A program made the translations under genes and the position numbers. This document shows, piece by piece, positions 42,623 to 51,297 of a stretch of DNA of 64,000 nucleotides. Each line of letters opens with the position of its first letter. Positions within the stretch are counted from its first letter, which is position 1. Source of the DNA: Halorubrum laminariae (GTDB lineage Archaea; Halobacteriota; Halobacteria; Halobacteriales; Haloferacaceae); the NCBI RefSeq assembly GCF_024494655.1, contig NZ_JANHDL010000012.1:1-64000 (forward strand), in the 5' to 3' direction. The notes below the pieces were generated by a model. It did no database searches. It saw only the letters and a program-made list of their open reading frames with translations, and was not told the origin of the DNA.

Positions 42623-44073
42623 TGGGGATCGGTGACGGCATCGGCGCGCTGTTCAAGGGGCCGTCGGAGTTCGATCTCACGTCCGGCGGGATCGGGAAGC
42701 CCCTCTTTTTCCTCTCGATGCCCATCGTCGTCACAAACCTGTTCCAGACCGCCTACAACCTCGCGGACACGTTCTGGCTCGGGCAGTACAGCACGGACGC
42801 GCTGGCGGCGATCAGCTTCGCGTTCCCGATCGTGTTCCTGCTCATCTCGCTCGGCATGGGTATCTCCGTCGCCGGCAGCGTGCTCGTCGCGCAACACACC
42901 GGCGCGGGAGACGAGGATCGGGCCGAGTACGCCGCCTCGCAGACGGTGACGTTCGCCGTGATCGCCTCGGTGCTTCTCGGTGTCGTCGGCTATCGCTTCG
43001 TCGGTGATTTTCTCGGGCTGCTCGGCGCGTCCGCGGACGTGTTACCGCTTGCGTCGAGCTACATGGAGGTCGTTTCGCTCGGGCTCGTCGCGATGTTCGG
43101 CTTTGCCGTGTTCGTCGCGCTCATGCGCGGATACGGCGACACGATCACTCCGATGCTGGTGATGTTCGGCTCCGTCGTGCTCAACATCGTCCTCGACCCA
43201 TTCGTCATCTTCGGGTGGGGTCCCTTCCCCGCGCTCGGGATCGAGGGAGCGGCGATCGCGACGGTGTTCTCTAGGGCACTCGCGCTCGTCGTCGGCCTCG
43301 CGGTCATGTTCCGAGGGGAGCGGGGCGTGCAGATCAACCTCCGAGACATGGTCCCCGACTTTACGTACCTGCGTCGGCTCGTCCGCATCGGATTGCCGGC
43401 GTCCGTCGAGGGAACCGGCCGCGCCGTCTCGATGAACCTGCTCCTGTTCATCGTCGCGCTGTTTCCGGATCCGGTGGTCGCCGCCTACGGGATCGGGACG
43501 CGGGTCTTCTCCGTGATCTTCCTCCCGGCCATCGCGGTCGCCCGCGGCGTCGAGACGATGACCGGTCAGAACATCGGCTCCGAGAAGCCGGACCGAGCAG
43601 AACGGGCGGCGGCGCTGGCCGCGAAGACGCTGTTCGCCGTCCTGACTCTCGCCGGCGTCGTCGTGTTCCTCGTCCCCGAGCAGATCGTGTCGGTGTTCGT
43701 CGGTGCCGATCAGGCCGACGCGGCCCGCGTGACCGCGGTCGGCGCACAGTTTCTCCGGATCGTCGCGCTGACGTTCGGATTCATCGGGATCATGCGGGCG
43801 TACACGGGAAGCTTCCGCGGCGCGGGCAAGACGCTCACCGCGGCGGCGATCTCCGTGCTGATGCTCGGAATCGTCCGATTCCCGATCGCGTGGGTCGCCG
43901 CCGGTGCGATCGGCGAGACGGGGATCTGGCTGTCGTTCGCGGTGTCGAACGTCGTCGGCGCGGTCGTCGCCTACGCGTGGTATCGACGGGGAACTTGGCG
44001 CGACGGCGACCTCACCGCACAGCGCGTCGATGTGGACGACTCCGTGGCAGTCGGCGAGTCGGCCGACGACTGA
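42622..44073 (+). CDS. MATE-family efflux transporter
   Basis: The 483-residue protein has 12 predicted membrane helices in two MatE repeats, starting FDLTSGGIGKPLFFLSMPIVVTNLFQTAYNLADTFWLGQYSTDALAA, a pattern typical of NorM/DinF-like proteins. It exports cationic or hydrophobic compounds using Na+ or H+; the substrate is unknown. Its ATG overlaps the stop of a 17-codon leader ORF, with a GGAGG ribosome site 10 bp upstream. The divergent TetR is the likely regulator. Confidence 0.93.
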   Translation: MGIGDGIGALFKGPSEFDLTSGGIGKPLFFLSMPIVVTNLFQTAYNLADTFWLGQYSTDALAAISFAFPIVFLLISLGMGISVAGSVLVAQHTGAGDEDRAEYAASQTVTFAVIASVLLGVVGYRFVGDFLGLLGASADVLPLASSYMEVVSLGLVAMFGFAVFVALMRGYGDTITPMLVMFGSVVLNIVLDPFVIFGWGPFPALGIEGAAIATVFSRALALVVGLAVMFRGERGVQINLRDMVPDFTYLRRLVRIGLPASVEGTGRAVSMNLLLFIVALFPDPVVAAYGIGTRVFSVIFLPAIAVARGVETMTGQNIGSEKPDRAERAAALAAKTLFAVLTLAGVVVFLVPEQIVSVFVGADQADAARVTAVGAQFLRIVALTFGFIGIMRAYTGSFRGAGKTLTAAAISVLMLGIVRFPIAWVAAGAIGETGIWLSFAVSNVVGAVVAYAWYRRGTWRDGDLTAQRVDVDDSVAVGESADD

Positions 44074-44179
44074 CGGCACCTGACCCCGTTCTTCGGGCCC
44101 GGCCGGTGTAACCACTCGGGGTCACACCGGTCGGTTTGTCGCCGGCAGGGTTTTGGCCGCTCGGATGGAACGAGAGAGT

Positions 44180-44554
44180 ATGAGTACCGAGACGGCCGAC
44201 ACGGAGGGCGGTGGAAGCGATCCAGCGATCGAGGTGACCCCCGACGCCGCGGCCGAGGCGATCTCTCTGCTGGAGGGCGAGGGGCTCGACACCGACGAGG
44301 CCGGCCTGCGACTGTTCGTGCAGCAGGGCGGCTGTGCGGGCCTTTCATACGGTATGCGGTTCGACACGGAACCGGAAGACGACGACCTCGTCGTCGAACA
44401 CCACGGGCTCCGCGTGTTCGTCGATCCCGCGAGTCAAAACTACATCGGCGGGAGTACGCTCGATTACGAACACGGTCTGCAGGCTGCCGGTTTCGAAGTC
44501 GAGAACCCGAACGTCGTCTCCGAGTGCGGCTGCGGTGAGTCGTTCCGGACGTGA
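44180..44554 (+). CDS. A-type iron-sulfur carrier (IscA/ErpA/HesB)
   Basis: The 124-residue protein delivers Fe-S clusters to target enzymes. It has an acidic head, IEVTPDAAAEAISLL, then LRLFVQQGGCAGLSYGM (first conserved Cys) and the C-terminal pair VVSECGCGESF. All three ligand cysteines are present. The start MSTETADT is chosen; an ATG nine codons earlier is possible. It is a single gene. Downstream is repeat copy D. Confidence 0.93.
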   Translation: MSTETADTEGGGSDPAIEVTPDAAAEAISLLEGEGLDTDEAGLRLFVQQGGCAGLSYGMRFDTEPEDDDLVVEHHGLRVFVDPASQNYIGGSTLDYEHGLQAAGFEVENPNVVSECGCGESFRT

Positions 44555-44584
44555 CCGATCTCCCGACGTGAGCGAGAACGCGAC

Positions 44585-44820
44585 GAGCAGGTGGCGCGAT
44601 GAGCGGGTGGGCGCAGCGGGGGTGTCGATTTCTCGCGGCTGGGGCGTGTTCCTCTCCCACAGTACTGCGACCGCACCTCATGCCTCCCCACCCTCGCCGC
44701 GCGGCTCCAAGGCGAGAGCGGCGCTCTCGCTTGCAACCGGCGCAAAGCGCCGGTGACCTCGCGGACGGTTCGCGGCCTGTCGGCCGCTCACCGGCGCACC
44801 ACCGCTTGATCCCGTGACGC
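44585..44820 (-). repeat. Structured intergenic repeat, copy D
   Basis: On the minus strand stem 1 is GCGGCC-GACA-GGCCGC (44772-44787). Stem 2 is replaced by two hairpins: ACCGGCGC/GCGCCGGT (44736-44754) and GCGAGAGC/GCTCTCGC (44712-44730). The core GCGAGGGTGGGGAGGC lies at 44676-44697, and GTGGGA and CAGCCGCGAG follow. The order is that of copy A with different stem sequences. The 44555-44877 gap has nothing else but a TTTTTAAG box near 44846. Confidence 0.75.
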
Positions 44821-44877
44821 GTCGCGTTCGGTCCGACGAGTCGCGTTTTTAAGCCTGTCCGGACGATACCGTGTCGT

Positions 44878-45123
44878 ATGAATCTCGACGCTTCGATGAC
44901 CGCCGACGGTGAGCGCGTGTACACCGACCGGACGCTGGCCGAACGCGGCGCGGACGGCCCCTTCTACGTCGTGTTCGCGGACGCCGACGGATCGTCGCGC
45001 TGGGGGTTCCGGTGCGGAAACTGCGACTCGCTTCACACCGCGATGGACACGATGGGGCGGATCCAGTGTACCGACTGCGGGAACGTCAAGAAGCCGGACG
45101 AGTGGGATGCGGCTCACGAGTGA
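44878..45123 (+). CDS. DUF5816 family zinc-binding-like protein
   Basis: The 81-residue protein reads ERGADGPFYVVFADADGSSRWGFRCGNCDSLHTAMDTMGRIQCTDCGNVKKPDEWDAAHE. The two CxxC pairs form a likely zinc ribbon. I recognise it as the haloarchaeal DUF5816 family; function is unknown. A TTTTTAAG box about 28 bp before the ATG supports the start. Confidence 0.82.
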   Translation: MNLDASMTADGERVYTDRTLAERGADGPFYVVFADADGSSRWGFRCGNCDSLHTAMDTMGRIQCTDCGNVKKPDEWDAAHE

Positions 45124-45192
45124 GCCCACCGCATGCTTGCGCGCCAGAATCGTGAGAACCTTTATCACAGATGGTGGCCAACGTCGAGACAG

Positions 45193-45528
45193 ATGGCCCC
45201 TGCGAGCATCCCACCGACGACGGAGGCCAGAGACGTCTTTCGTGAACTCGGATACACCGTCAGCGAGGGCGGGCGCGAGTTCGTCGCAGAGCGGAAGTGG
45301 CGGCGCGTCCTCGTGACAACCCTGTGTCCCGACGACGACCTCGATACGTATCTCGCGGACGGCGGCGACGCCCATCGGCTGCGCTGTTTCGTCACGTGGC
45401 GAAAGAACGCGGGCGACCTGCGGGACCGCCTCGTCTCGAAGAAGCCGCCGTACGACTGGGCGGTCATCGGCATCGAAGACGACGGCGCGGACTTCGCGGT
45501 GATGGAAGGCGCACCGGGCAGCCCCTAG
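45193..45528 (+). CDS. Small haloarchaeal protein (DUF7116-like)
   Basis: The 111-residue protein starts [44 protein letters not shown] and continues [18 protein letters not shown]...[12 protein letters not shown]. The ATG at 45193 is preferred because CTTTATC lies about 30 bp upstream; an ATG at 45133 would place that box inside the gene. The DUF7116 label is tentative. Function is unknown. Confidence 0.72.
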   Translation: MAPASIPPTTEARDVFRELGYTVSEGGREFVAERKWRRVLVTTLCPDDDLDTYLADGGDAHRLRCFVTWRKNAGDLRDRLVSKKPPYDWAVIGIEDDGADFAVMEGAPGSP

Positions 45529-45605
45529 CCGACGCGACCGCTGGCTCTTCATCGATCGCAGTCGGGGATACATTCAAATCCCCGTGTACCGAATCAACAT
45601 GTGAC

Positions 45606-45806
45606 ATGGTATTTAAGAAGATCACGATGATCGGCACGAGCGAGGAGAGCTTCGAGGCCGCGGCCGACGACGCGATCGATCGGGCCGAGGACACGCTCGA
45701 AAACGTCTACTGGGCGGAAGTCCAAGAGTTCGGCGTCGAGTTACAGGACGCGGTCGACAGGGAGTATCAGGCCGAAGTGGAGATCGCTTTCGAGTTGGCC
45801 GACTGA
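45606..45806 (+). CDS. Dodecin
   Basis: Dodecin forms hollow 12-mers that store riboflavin and related flavins; the structure is known from Halobacterium. The 66-residue protein reads [45 protein letters not shown]. The conserved Trp that stacks on the flavin is present in VYWAEV. A TATTTAAG-like stretch overlaps the start codons. It is a single gene. Confidence 0.93.
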   Translation: MVFKKITMIGTSEESFEAAADDAIDRAEDTLENVYWAEVQEFGVELQDAVDREYQAEVEIAFELAD

Positions 45807-45924
45807 GTTCAGCGCGCGTTCGCCGCCCCGCTCGACTCGCGCGTCGCGCAGCCCTGCCGGAAGCGAACCCCCGAACCCCGCCCGAGTGCCGGTCGCTTAT
45901 ATAGGCGGCCACGAAGGACATCAC

Positions 45925-46590
45925 ATGACCGAGGATTCACGCGCGGACCGTCGCTCGCCCGTCGGGGAGCCGGTGGTCCGATCGGACCCGACAGTTACGG
46001 GGGAGCGCGCCGCCGAGGCGGTCGGATTCGACCCCGACGATCCGGAGAGCGTCGCAGAGGCGGCCGAGACGGTGGCTCGCTTCTCGGCGGGTGACGTCGG
46101 CGACGACGATCACGTGTTGATGCTGCGCGGTGCGGCCGCGTGTGCGGCGCTCGTCCGCGGCGTCGGCTCGTACAAGGCGGCGGCCGAACGCGCCGGCGAC
46201 GACGTGAGCGTGGCGTTCATCCGCAAGTGGGCGCGCGTCCACGACCTCCCACAGGCGATCCGCCGACAGGTCGCGAGCGGGAAGATCGCGCCGAGCGCCG
46301 CCAAGCACATAGCGCGGCTCGGTGGCACGGATCGCTACCTGCTCGCGTGGGCGACCATCGACGGCGACCTGACGGTTCGGGAGGTCCGATCCATCGCCTC
46401 GGCGGTCAACGATGGGGGCGACGTCGAGAGCGCGGTTCGCGAGGCGGGCGTGCAGCTCGGTCACGTCGGCGTCGACCTCCCGCTCAACACGTACGTCGAA
46501 CTCCGGCGGCGCGCCTCGAACGAGAGCCGCGCTCCCGGCGACATCGCCGCGGCCGCGCTGGACGACTACTTCGCAGACGGCTCCCAGTAG
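45925..46590 (+). CDS. Helix-turn-helix-like haloarchaeal protein (DUF7119-like)
   Basis: The 221-residue protein has a ParB-like helical motif: YKAAAERAGDDVSVAFIRKWARVHDLPQAIRRQVASGKIAPSAAKHIARLGG. The stretch QVASGKIAPSAAKHIARL resembles the HTH of KorB/ParB proteins. The DUF7119 label is tentative. DNA binding is plausible but unproven. A CTTATATAGG box about 27 bp upstream supports the ATG at 45925 over 45886. tRNA-Lys follows. Confidence 0.75.
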   Translation: MTEDSRADRRSPVGEPVVRSDPTVTGERAAEAVGFDPDDPESVAEAAETVARFSAGDVGDDDHVLMLRGAAACAALVRGVGSYKAAAERAGDDVSVAFIRKWARVHDLPQAIRRQVASGKIAPSAAKHIARLGGTDRYLLAWATIDGDLTVREVRSIASAVNDGGDVESAVREAGVQLGHVGVDLPLNTYVELRRRASNESRAPGDIAAAALDDYFADGSQ

Positions 46591-46642
46591 CGCCACGCTT
46601 TCTAAACGTTTATCCGTGGTCTGACCCTACCGGTTCGTGTCT

Positions 46643-46716
46643 GGGCCGGTAGCTCAGTTAGGGAGAGCGTCCGGCTTTTAACCGGACGGTCGGGGGTTCG
46701 AATCCCTCCCGGCCCG
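46643..46716 (+). tRNA. tRNA-Lys (TTT)
   Basis: A complete cloverleaf of 74 nt is present: acceptor GGGCCGG/CCGGCCC, anticodon stem TCCGG/CCGGA with loop CTTTTAA (anticodon TTT), T arm GGGGG-TTCGAAT-CCCTC and discriminator G at 46716. CCA is not encoded. A TTTATCC box near 46609 is the likely promoter. Copies of its 3' end follow. Confidence 0.96.
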
Positions 46717-46759
46717 TGCAACGAGACGGTGAGCAACGCGAATCGTCGAGTGAACCGGT

Positions 46760-46845
46760 CGGGAGGGATTCGAACCCGGGGAGTCGCGCGCAGCGAACGT
46801 AGTGAGCGAGCACGTCTTCATACGGTTCGAATCCCTCCCGGCCCG
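46760..46845. repeat. Duplicated 3' ends of tRNA-Lys (att-like)
   Basis: A 22-bp exact copy of the tRNA 3' end (46695-46716) recurs at 46824-46845 in direct orientation, and a 17-bp copy lies inverted at 46760-46776. tRNA 3' ends are integrase att sites, so these are probably scars of one or more past insertions. No integrase remains. The 46591-46997 gap holds only the tRNA, these repeats and the hisG leader. Confidence 0.7.
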
Positions 46846-46997
46846 TTTTCCTGCGACCAACGGGAGCAGTGAAAACGCCGTGTTCTTCGAATACGACTGA
46901 CCCACGCGAACGGTGTTCGCGTGAGCCCTCTTCGACCACTCGTGCTGCGCTCGCCCCGGACGAAAACGTTTCCCGCGCGCCCCGCGAGTCGTCGAGC

Positions 46998-47888
46998 ATG
47001 CGTATCGCCGTCCCCAACAAGGGCCGCTTACACGATCCGACGCTCTCGCTTTTGGAACGTGCCGGGCTCCACGTCGAGGAGACCGCCGACCGACAGCTGT
47101 ACGCCGACACGGTCGATCCCGAGGTGACGGTGCTGTTCGCGCGTGCAGCTGACATCCCCGAATACGTCCGCGACGGGGCGGCCGACCTCGGCGTCACCGG
47201 CCTCGATCAGGCCGCGGAGTCCGGCGGCGTCGCCGACGATCCCGAGACGGCCGACGATAACGACCTTGTCGACCTCCTCGATCTGGGCTACGGCTCCTGC
47301 CGACTGGTGCTCGCCGCGCCCGAGGACGGCGACATCACGGCCGTCGAGGACCTCGCGGGCGCGACAATCGCCACCGAGTTCCCGACGGTCACCCGCGACT
47401 ACCTCGCGCGCGTCGGCGTCGACGCCGACGTGGTCACCGTCACGGGCGCGACGGAACTGACCCCCCACGTCGACATGGCGGACGCCATCGTCGACATCAC
47501 CTCGACGGGGACGACGCTACAGGTGAACCGCCTCGCCGTGATCGACGAGGTGCTCGCCTCGTCGGTGCGGCTTTTCGCCCGCGCCGATGTCGCCGACGAT
47601 CCGAAGGTCGAACAGGTGCGGACGGCCTTCGAGTCCGTGCTCGCGGCCGACGGCCGCCGCTACCTGATGATGAACGCGCCGACGGACCGTCTCGACGAGG
47701 TAAAAGACGTGATCCCGGGGCTGGGCGGTCCGACGGTGATGAACGTGGAGGCCGACGAGAACGGCAACGGGAAGGTGGCCGTCCACGCCGTCGTCGAGGA
47801 GCGCGACGTGTTCGCGACGATCTCGGACCTCAAGGCCGTCGGCGCGAGCGGCATCCTCGTCACGGAGATCGAACGACTGGTGGAGTGA
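46998..47888 (+). CDS. hisG: ATP phosphoribosyltransferase, long form
   Basis: HisG starts histidine synthesis from ATP and PRPP. The 296-residue protein begins [19 protein letters not shown], with [12 protein letters not shown], the PRPP loop [13 protein letters not shown], and a C-terminal ACT-like regulatory domain ([28 protein letters not shown]...). The long form is self-regulated by histidine and needs no HisZ. The start at 46998 fits the family; upstream in-frame sequence derives from intergenic DNA. Confidence 0.96.
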   Translation: MRIAVPNKGRLHDPTLSLLERAGLHVEETADRQLYADTVDPEVTVLFARAADIPEYVRDGAADLGVTGLDQAAESGGVADDPETADDNDLVDLLDLGYGSCRLVLAAPEDGDITAVEDLAGATIATEFPTVTRDYLARVGVDADVVTVTGATELTPHVDMADAIVDITSTGTTLQVNRLAVIDEVLASSVRLFARADVADDPKVEQVRTAFESVLAADGRRYLMMNAPTDRLDEVKDVIPGLGGPTVMNVEADENGNGKVAVHAVVEERDVFATISDLKAVGASGILVTEIERLVE

Positions 47889-47923
47889 TCGCGGTCAGGC
47901 GTTTTCCGGCGATCCCGACCCGA

Positions 47924-48187
47924 TCAGGCGTCCGACGACGGTCCCGACCCGATCAACCGCTCTTTCTCCGCGCGCGTGAGCGATTTGATCGCGTGCTCTC
48001 TGGACATCGCGGCCGACTTCGAATCGAACGACTCGACGTGGCGTAGCGTCACGGGAGTCCGCCCGCGGGTGTATTTCGCGCCCTCGCCCGCGTCGTGCTC
48101 GGCGACGCGCCGCTCCACATCGGTGGTGTATCCGGTGTAGAGCGTCCCGTCGGCGCACTCGATCACGTACACGTAGTGGTCAGCCAC
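47924..48187 (-). CDS. GIY-YIG domain protein (YhbQ/UPF0213-like)
   Basis: The 87-residue protein has the GIY-YIG fold as [42 protein letters not shown], with the catalytic Arg region and a Glu in VESF. The stand-alone YhbQ/UPF0213 class has weak nuclease activity in some bacteria; the role here is unknown. It converges with hisG and lies downstream of pcn on the same strand. Confidence 0.88.
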   Translation of the reverse strand: MADHYVYVIECADGTLYTGYTTDVERRVAEHDAGEGAKYTRGRTPVTLRHVESFDSKSAAMSREHAIKSLTRAEKERLIGSGPSSDA

Positions 48188-48256
48188 GGATCCTGTCGCG
48201 TCTGTGTCTATTTTACGGGCGCGGTCGGGGATGCAGAGCGGAGCAACTCGGTCGGC

Positions 48257-49000
48257 TCAGTCGCTCTGGATCCGCGGTGCGAGCATGAACGTCACGTTGC
48301 CGAGCCCCTCGGCGAAGCCGTAGTGGAGCTTGACGGGGAACTCCTCGCCGAGTTCGACGGTGACCTCGGCGTCGGAGGGAATCGCCTTGTTCATGTCCTT
48401 GAGGTAGTCCAGACTGAAGAGCGAGTCCGCGGGGCCGGCGGTGAGCGCGATGAGGTCCTCGCGGGTGAGTTTCAAGTCGACGTCGTCGGTGTCGCCCTCC
48501 GCTTCGATGTAGAAGGCCTCATCGCCCTCGTCGACGCGGAGGCGGATGTGGTCGGAGACCATGTCGGCGGCGGTGATGCCGCGACCGATCTGTGCGCCCT
48601 CGACAACGATTTCGGCGGCCAAATCGAGGTCAGGGATGTCCGGCTCCTGCCGGATCGAGTCGGGGTCTATGAGCGCGAGGGTGTAGCTCAGCCCGTCGAT
48701 CTCGATGTGGAGCTTTCGGGTCTCCTCGTCGAGTTCGAGGTGGATCAGATCGCCGGAGTTGGCCATGCCGGCGATGTCTTCGAGCCGGGCGAGGTTGACG
48801 CCGATGACGCCGCCGTCGGCCTCGTAGGATTCGAACGCGGCTGCTTCGAGAGTGAGATCGACCATCCCGACGTTGGCGGGATCGACCGCCCGGATCGAGA
48901 ACTCCTCCTCGTTCAGGCGGATCTTGCACTCGTCGACCAACACGCTCACCGAGTCGAGCGCGTCCTGAAACGTCGACGCGCCCACGATGGCCTTGAACAT
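48257..49000 (-). CDS. pcn: DNA polymerase sliding clamp PCNA
   Basis: PCNA is the homotrimeric clamp for PolD, ligase, Fen1 and other DNA enzymes. The 247-residue protein starts [49 protein letters not shown]. It has the two-domain clamp fold and the C-terminal [12 protein letters not shown]. The interdomain loop [11 protein letters not shown] is present, and the surface is strongly acidic as in other haloarchaea. A TTTTTAGG box sits about 25 bp upstream. Confidence 0.97.
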   Translation of the reverse strand: MFKAIVGASTFQDALDSVSVLVDECKIRLNEEEFSIRAVDPANVGMVDLTLEAAAFESYEADGGVIGVNLARLEDIAGMANSGDLIHLELDEETRKLHIEIDGLSYTLALIDPDSIRQEPDIPDLDLAAEIVVEGAQIGRGITAADMVSDHIRLRVDEGDEAFYIEAEGDTDDVDLKLTREDLIALTAGPADSLFSLDYLKDMNKAIPSDAEVTVELGEEFPVKLHYGFAEGLGNVTFMLAPRIQSD

Positions 49001-49129
49001 ATACGTTCAGCTAGGGCGGTATCACCTAAAAAGGCACCCGATCGGAGCGGGACGGGAGCGTTCGAACCGACCGAATCAGCCGGCCGACAGCGGTATCTGG
49101 ATCGGGCTGCTGACGGCGGCGATTCGACC

Positions 49130-50533
49130 CTAGATCAGCGGCTCGACGATGTCACGCCCCTCGTCGAGGAGGACTGCCACCGCCTCGTCGCTGTCGGCTT
49201 CGGCGTACACGCGGAGTTTCGGCTCGGTGCCCGAAGGGCGGACGAGGAGCCACGACCCGTTCTCCAAGAGGAGTTTGAATCCGTCGAGGGTGACCACCTC
49301 TGCGACCCCGTGGCCGCACACCGACGGCGGGATGTGGTCTTCCAGATCGGCGAGGACGTCCTCCTTGCGGTCGTCCGGACAGTCGAGCGATACCTTTCCG
49401 GCCGCGATGTGGCCGTGTTCGTCGAGCAGTCGGTCGACTCGGTCGTCGAACGGCTCCGCGGCGTGAGCGCTCCCGGCGAGCAGCGCCATCAACACGCCGT
49501 CCTTCTCCCGGACGTGTCCGCGGAGGGTGAACCCTCCCGACTCCTCGCCGCCGAACAGCGCGTCGTGGTTGCCCATCGCCTCGGCGACCCACTTGAAGCC
49601 GACCGGCGTCTCGTACACCTCCTCGCCGTGCGCCTCCGCGATCCGGTCAACGAGGAACGTCGTCGAGACGGTCCGGACCGCGGGGCCGGCGTCGGTTTCG
49701 AGCAGCCGGTCGTAGCAGGCGGCGTAAAACAGGTTGGCGTCGAGCACGCCGCGATCCGCCGTGACGACCGCGATCCGGTCGGCGTCGCCGTCATTGGCGA
49801 TTCCCAGATCGATGTCGCTCTCGGGGTCGGTGACGCGGTCGACCAGCTCGCCGAGGTGTTTGGCCGACGGCTCCGGCGAATCGCCGCCGAACGTCACGTC
49901 GCGCTCACAACGCAGCCGGACCACCTCGGCCCCGGCGGATTCGATCAAGGCGTCCGTGACGCCGCGTCCGCTCCCATGCATGGCGTCGTACGCGACCGTG
50001 AGCCCGGAGAGGTCGGCTCCCTCTCCCTCACCGGCGACGCCGCCAACCACCGCTCGGGCCGACTCGGCGTGGCTGCGCACGAGGTCGACACGCGAGATCT
50101 CGCCGCGCTCGCTTTCGGGGAGCAGATCCGGCTCCGCGAGACGGGCGACCACGTCCTCGGTCACGTCTGGAAGTGCGGGCGCGCCGTCGTGCGGGATGAA
50201 CTTCACGCCGTTGTACTCGGGTGGGTTGTGCGAGGCGGTGACCATGCACGCTCCGGCGAGCCCGCGGTCGACAATGGCGTGCGCGATGACGGGCGTCGGC
50301 ACGTCGCGTTCGGGGAGAAGCACGTCGAAGCCGTTGCCCGCGAGCACCTCTGCGAGGCTCTCGGCGAATCCCTCGGAGGTCTCCCGAGCGTCGTAGCCGA
50401 CCGCGACCGGTTCGTCGTGGCCTGCCGCCGCCAGATGGTCGGCGACCGCCTGTCCGACGATCCGCACCCGTTCGTCGGTGAAGACGTCGAGGGTGGCCCG
50501 CCACCCGTCCGTTCCGAAGGCAATCTGATCCAT
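49130..50533 (-). CDS. Phosphohexomutase (phosphoglucomutase/phosphomannomutase)
   Basis: The 467-residue alpha-D-phosphohexomutase has FGTDGWRA at the N-terminus, the phosphoserine loop ACMVTASHNPPEYNG, the metal loop GIANDGDADRIAVV, the sugar-binding GGEESGGF and the phosphate-binding RPSGTEPKLRVY. Sugar specificity (glucose, mannose or glucosamine) is not clear from these motifs. The start MDQIAFGTDGWRATL at 50533 fits the family. It diverges from the NADPH-dependent reductase gene. Confidence 0.94.
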   Translation of the reverse strand: MDQIAFGTDGWRATLDVFTDERVRIVGQAVADHLAAAGHDEPVAVGYDARETSEGFAESLAEVLAGNGFDVLLPERDVPTPVIAHAIVDRGLAGACMVTASHNPPEYNGVKFIPHDGAPALPDVTEDVVARLAEPDLLPESERGEISRVDLVRSHAESARAVVGGVAGEGEGADLSGLTVAYDAMHGSGRGVTDALIESAGAEVVRLRCERDVTFGGDSPEPSAKHLGELVDRVTDPESDIDLGIANDGDADRIAVVTADRGVLDANLFYAACYDRLLETDAGPAVRTVSTTFLVDRIAEAHGEEVYETPVGFKWVAEAMGNHDALFGGEESGGFTLRGHVREKDGVLMALLAGSAHAAEPFDDRVDRLLDEHGHIAAGKVSLDCPDDRKEDVLADLEDHIPPSVCGHGVAEVVTLDGFKLLLENGSWLLVRPSGTEPKLRVYAEADSDEAVAVLLDEGRDIVEPLI

Positions 50534-50622
50534 GTGCGTCACGTCGTGGGCGGAGACAATAAGGCTCGGTGTCACCGCCGGCGACCGCCCTCGTTTTTGT
50601 CTTCCCGGCTCGAAGCCGACGT

Positions 50623-51165
50623 ATGACTCGAATCGTCGCGGTGTCCGGCAGCCGACGAGCGGCGAGCACGACGCGAGCGGCACTTCGTATTGCCCTCGAC
50701 GCCGCGGACGACGCCGGCGCGGAGACAGATATGATCGACCTCGGCACGGTCGATCTCCCGCTGTATCACCCCGACGAGGACGGCCAAGGTGACAGCGAGG
50801 CACTGAAACGGCGCGTGCGCGAGGCCGACGGCGTACTCGCGGGCACTCCAGTCTACCGCGGCTCCTTCTCGTCGACGTTCAAGAACTTCCACGACTTCTG
50901 CGGCTCGGCGGAGTACGAGAACACGGCCGTGGGACTGCTCGCGACCGCTGGCGGCGGTTCCTATGGCGGGACGCTCGAACACCTCCGGTCGACGTTTCGG
51001 AACGTCCACGCGTGGACGGTTCCCGACGAAGTAGGTATTCAGAACGCCTCGTCGGTCGTCGAGACGGGAGAAAACACCAGATACCGGATCACAGACGACG
51101 ACATCCGGCGGCGCACGGAGACGCTGGGTCGCGTCGTCACCCAACACGCGGAACGGCTGCGGTGA
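50623..51165 (+). CDS. NADPH-dependent FMN reductase family protein
   Basis: The 180-residue flavodoxin-like protein has the FMN phosphate loop SGSRRAASTTRAAL, then ADGVLAGTPVYRGSFSSTFKNFHDF and GLLATAGGGSYGGTLEHL. The family reduces FMN, azo compounds or quinones; the substrate here is not known. The start at 50623 matches the domain start. Confidence 0.88.
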   Translation: MTRIVAVSGSRRAASTTRAALRIALDAADDAGAETDMIDLGTVDLPLYHPDEDGQGDSEALKRRVREADGVLAGTPVYRGSFSSTFKNFHDFCGSAEYENTAVGLLATAGGGSYGGTLEHLRSTFRNVHAWTVPDEVGIQNASSVVETGENTRYRITDDDIRRRTETLGRVVTQHAERLR

Positions 51166-51261
51166 ATCGAGACGGAAATTGGCCGGTGAAATCGGATCGA
51201 GAGCGGTCTCGACGACACGTCGACCCGCCGCGCTTTTGAACGCCTCTCGCTTACAGCGTCT

Positions 51262-51297
51262 ATGACCGAACCGGGGGACGACGACCGTGTCCGCTAA
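51262..51297 (+). other. 11-codon upstream ORF overlapping hjc
   Basis: ATG at 51262 encodes [11 protein letters not shown] and stops at TAA 51295-51297, out of frame with and overlapping the GTG start of hjc. It may lower or couple hjc translation. It is too short to prove coding. Confidence 0.3.

Noticed and set aside
46678-47197. Open frames on the minus strand over tRNA-Lys (GREGFEPPTVRLKAG-like translations)
   Set aside because: These are the well-known false ORFs produced by reading tRNA 3' ends and their copies.
48095-50626. An 843-codon open frame over pcn and the phosphohexomutase
   Set aside because: It spans two confident genes on the opposite strand and the gap between them; it is an artefact of high GC.
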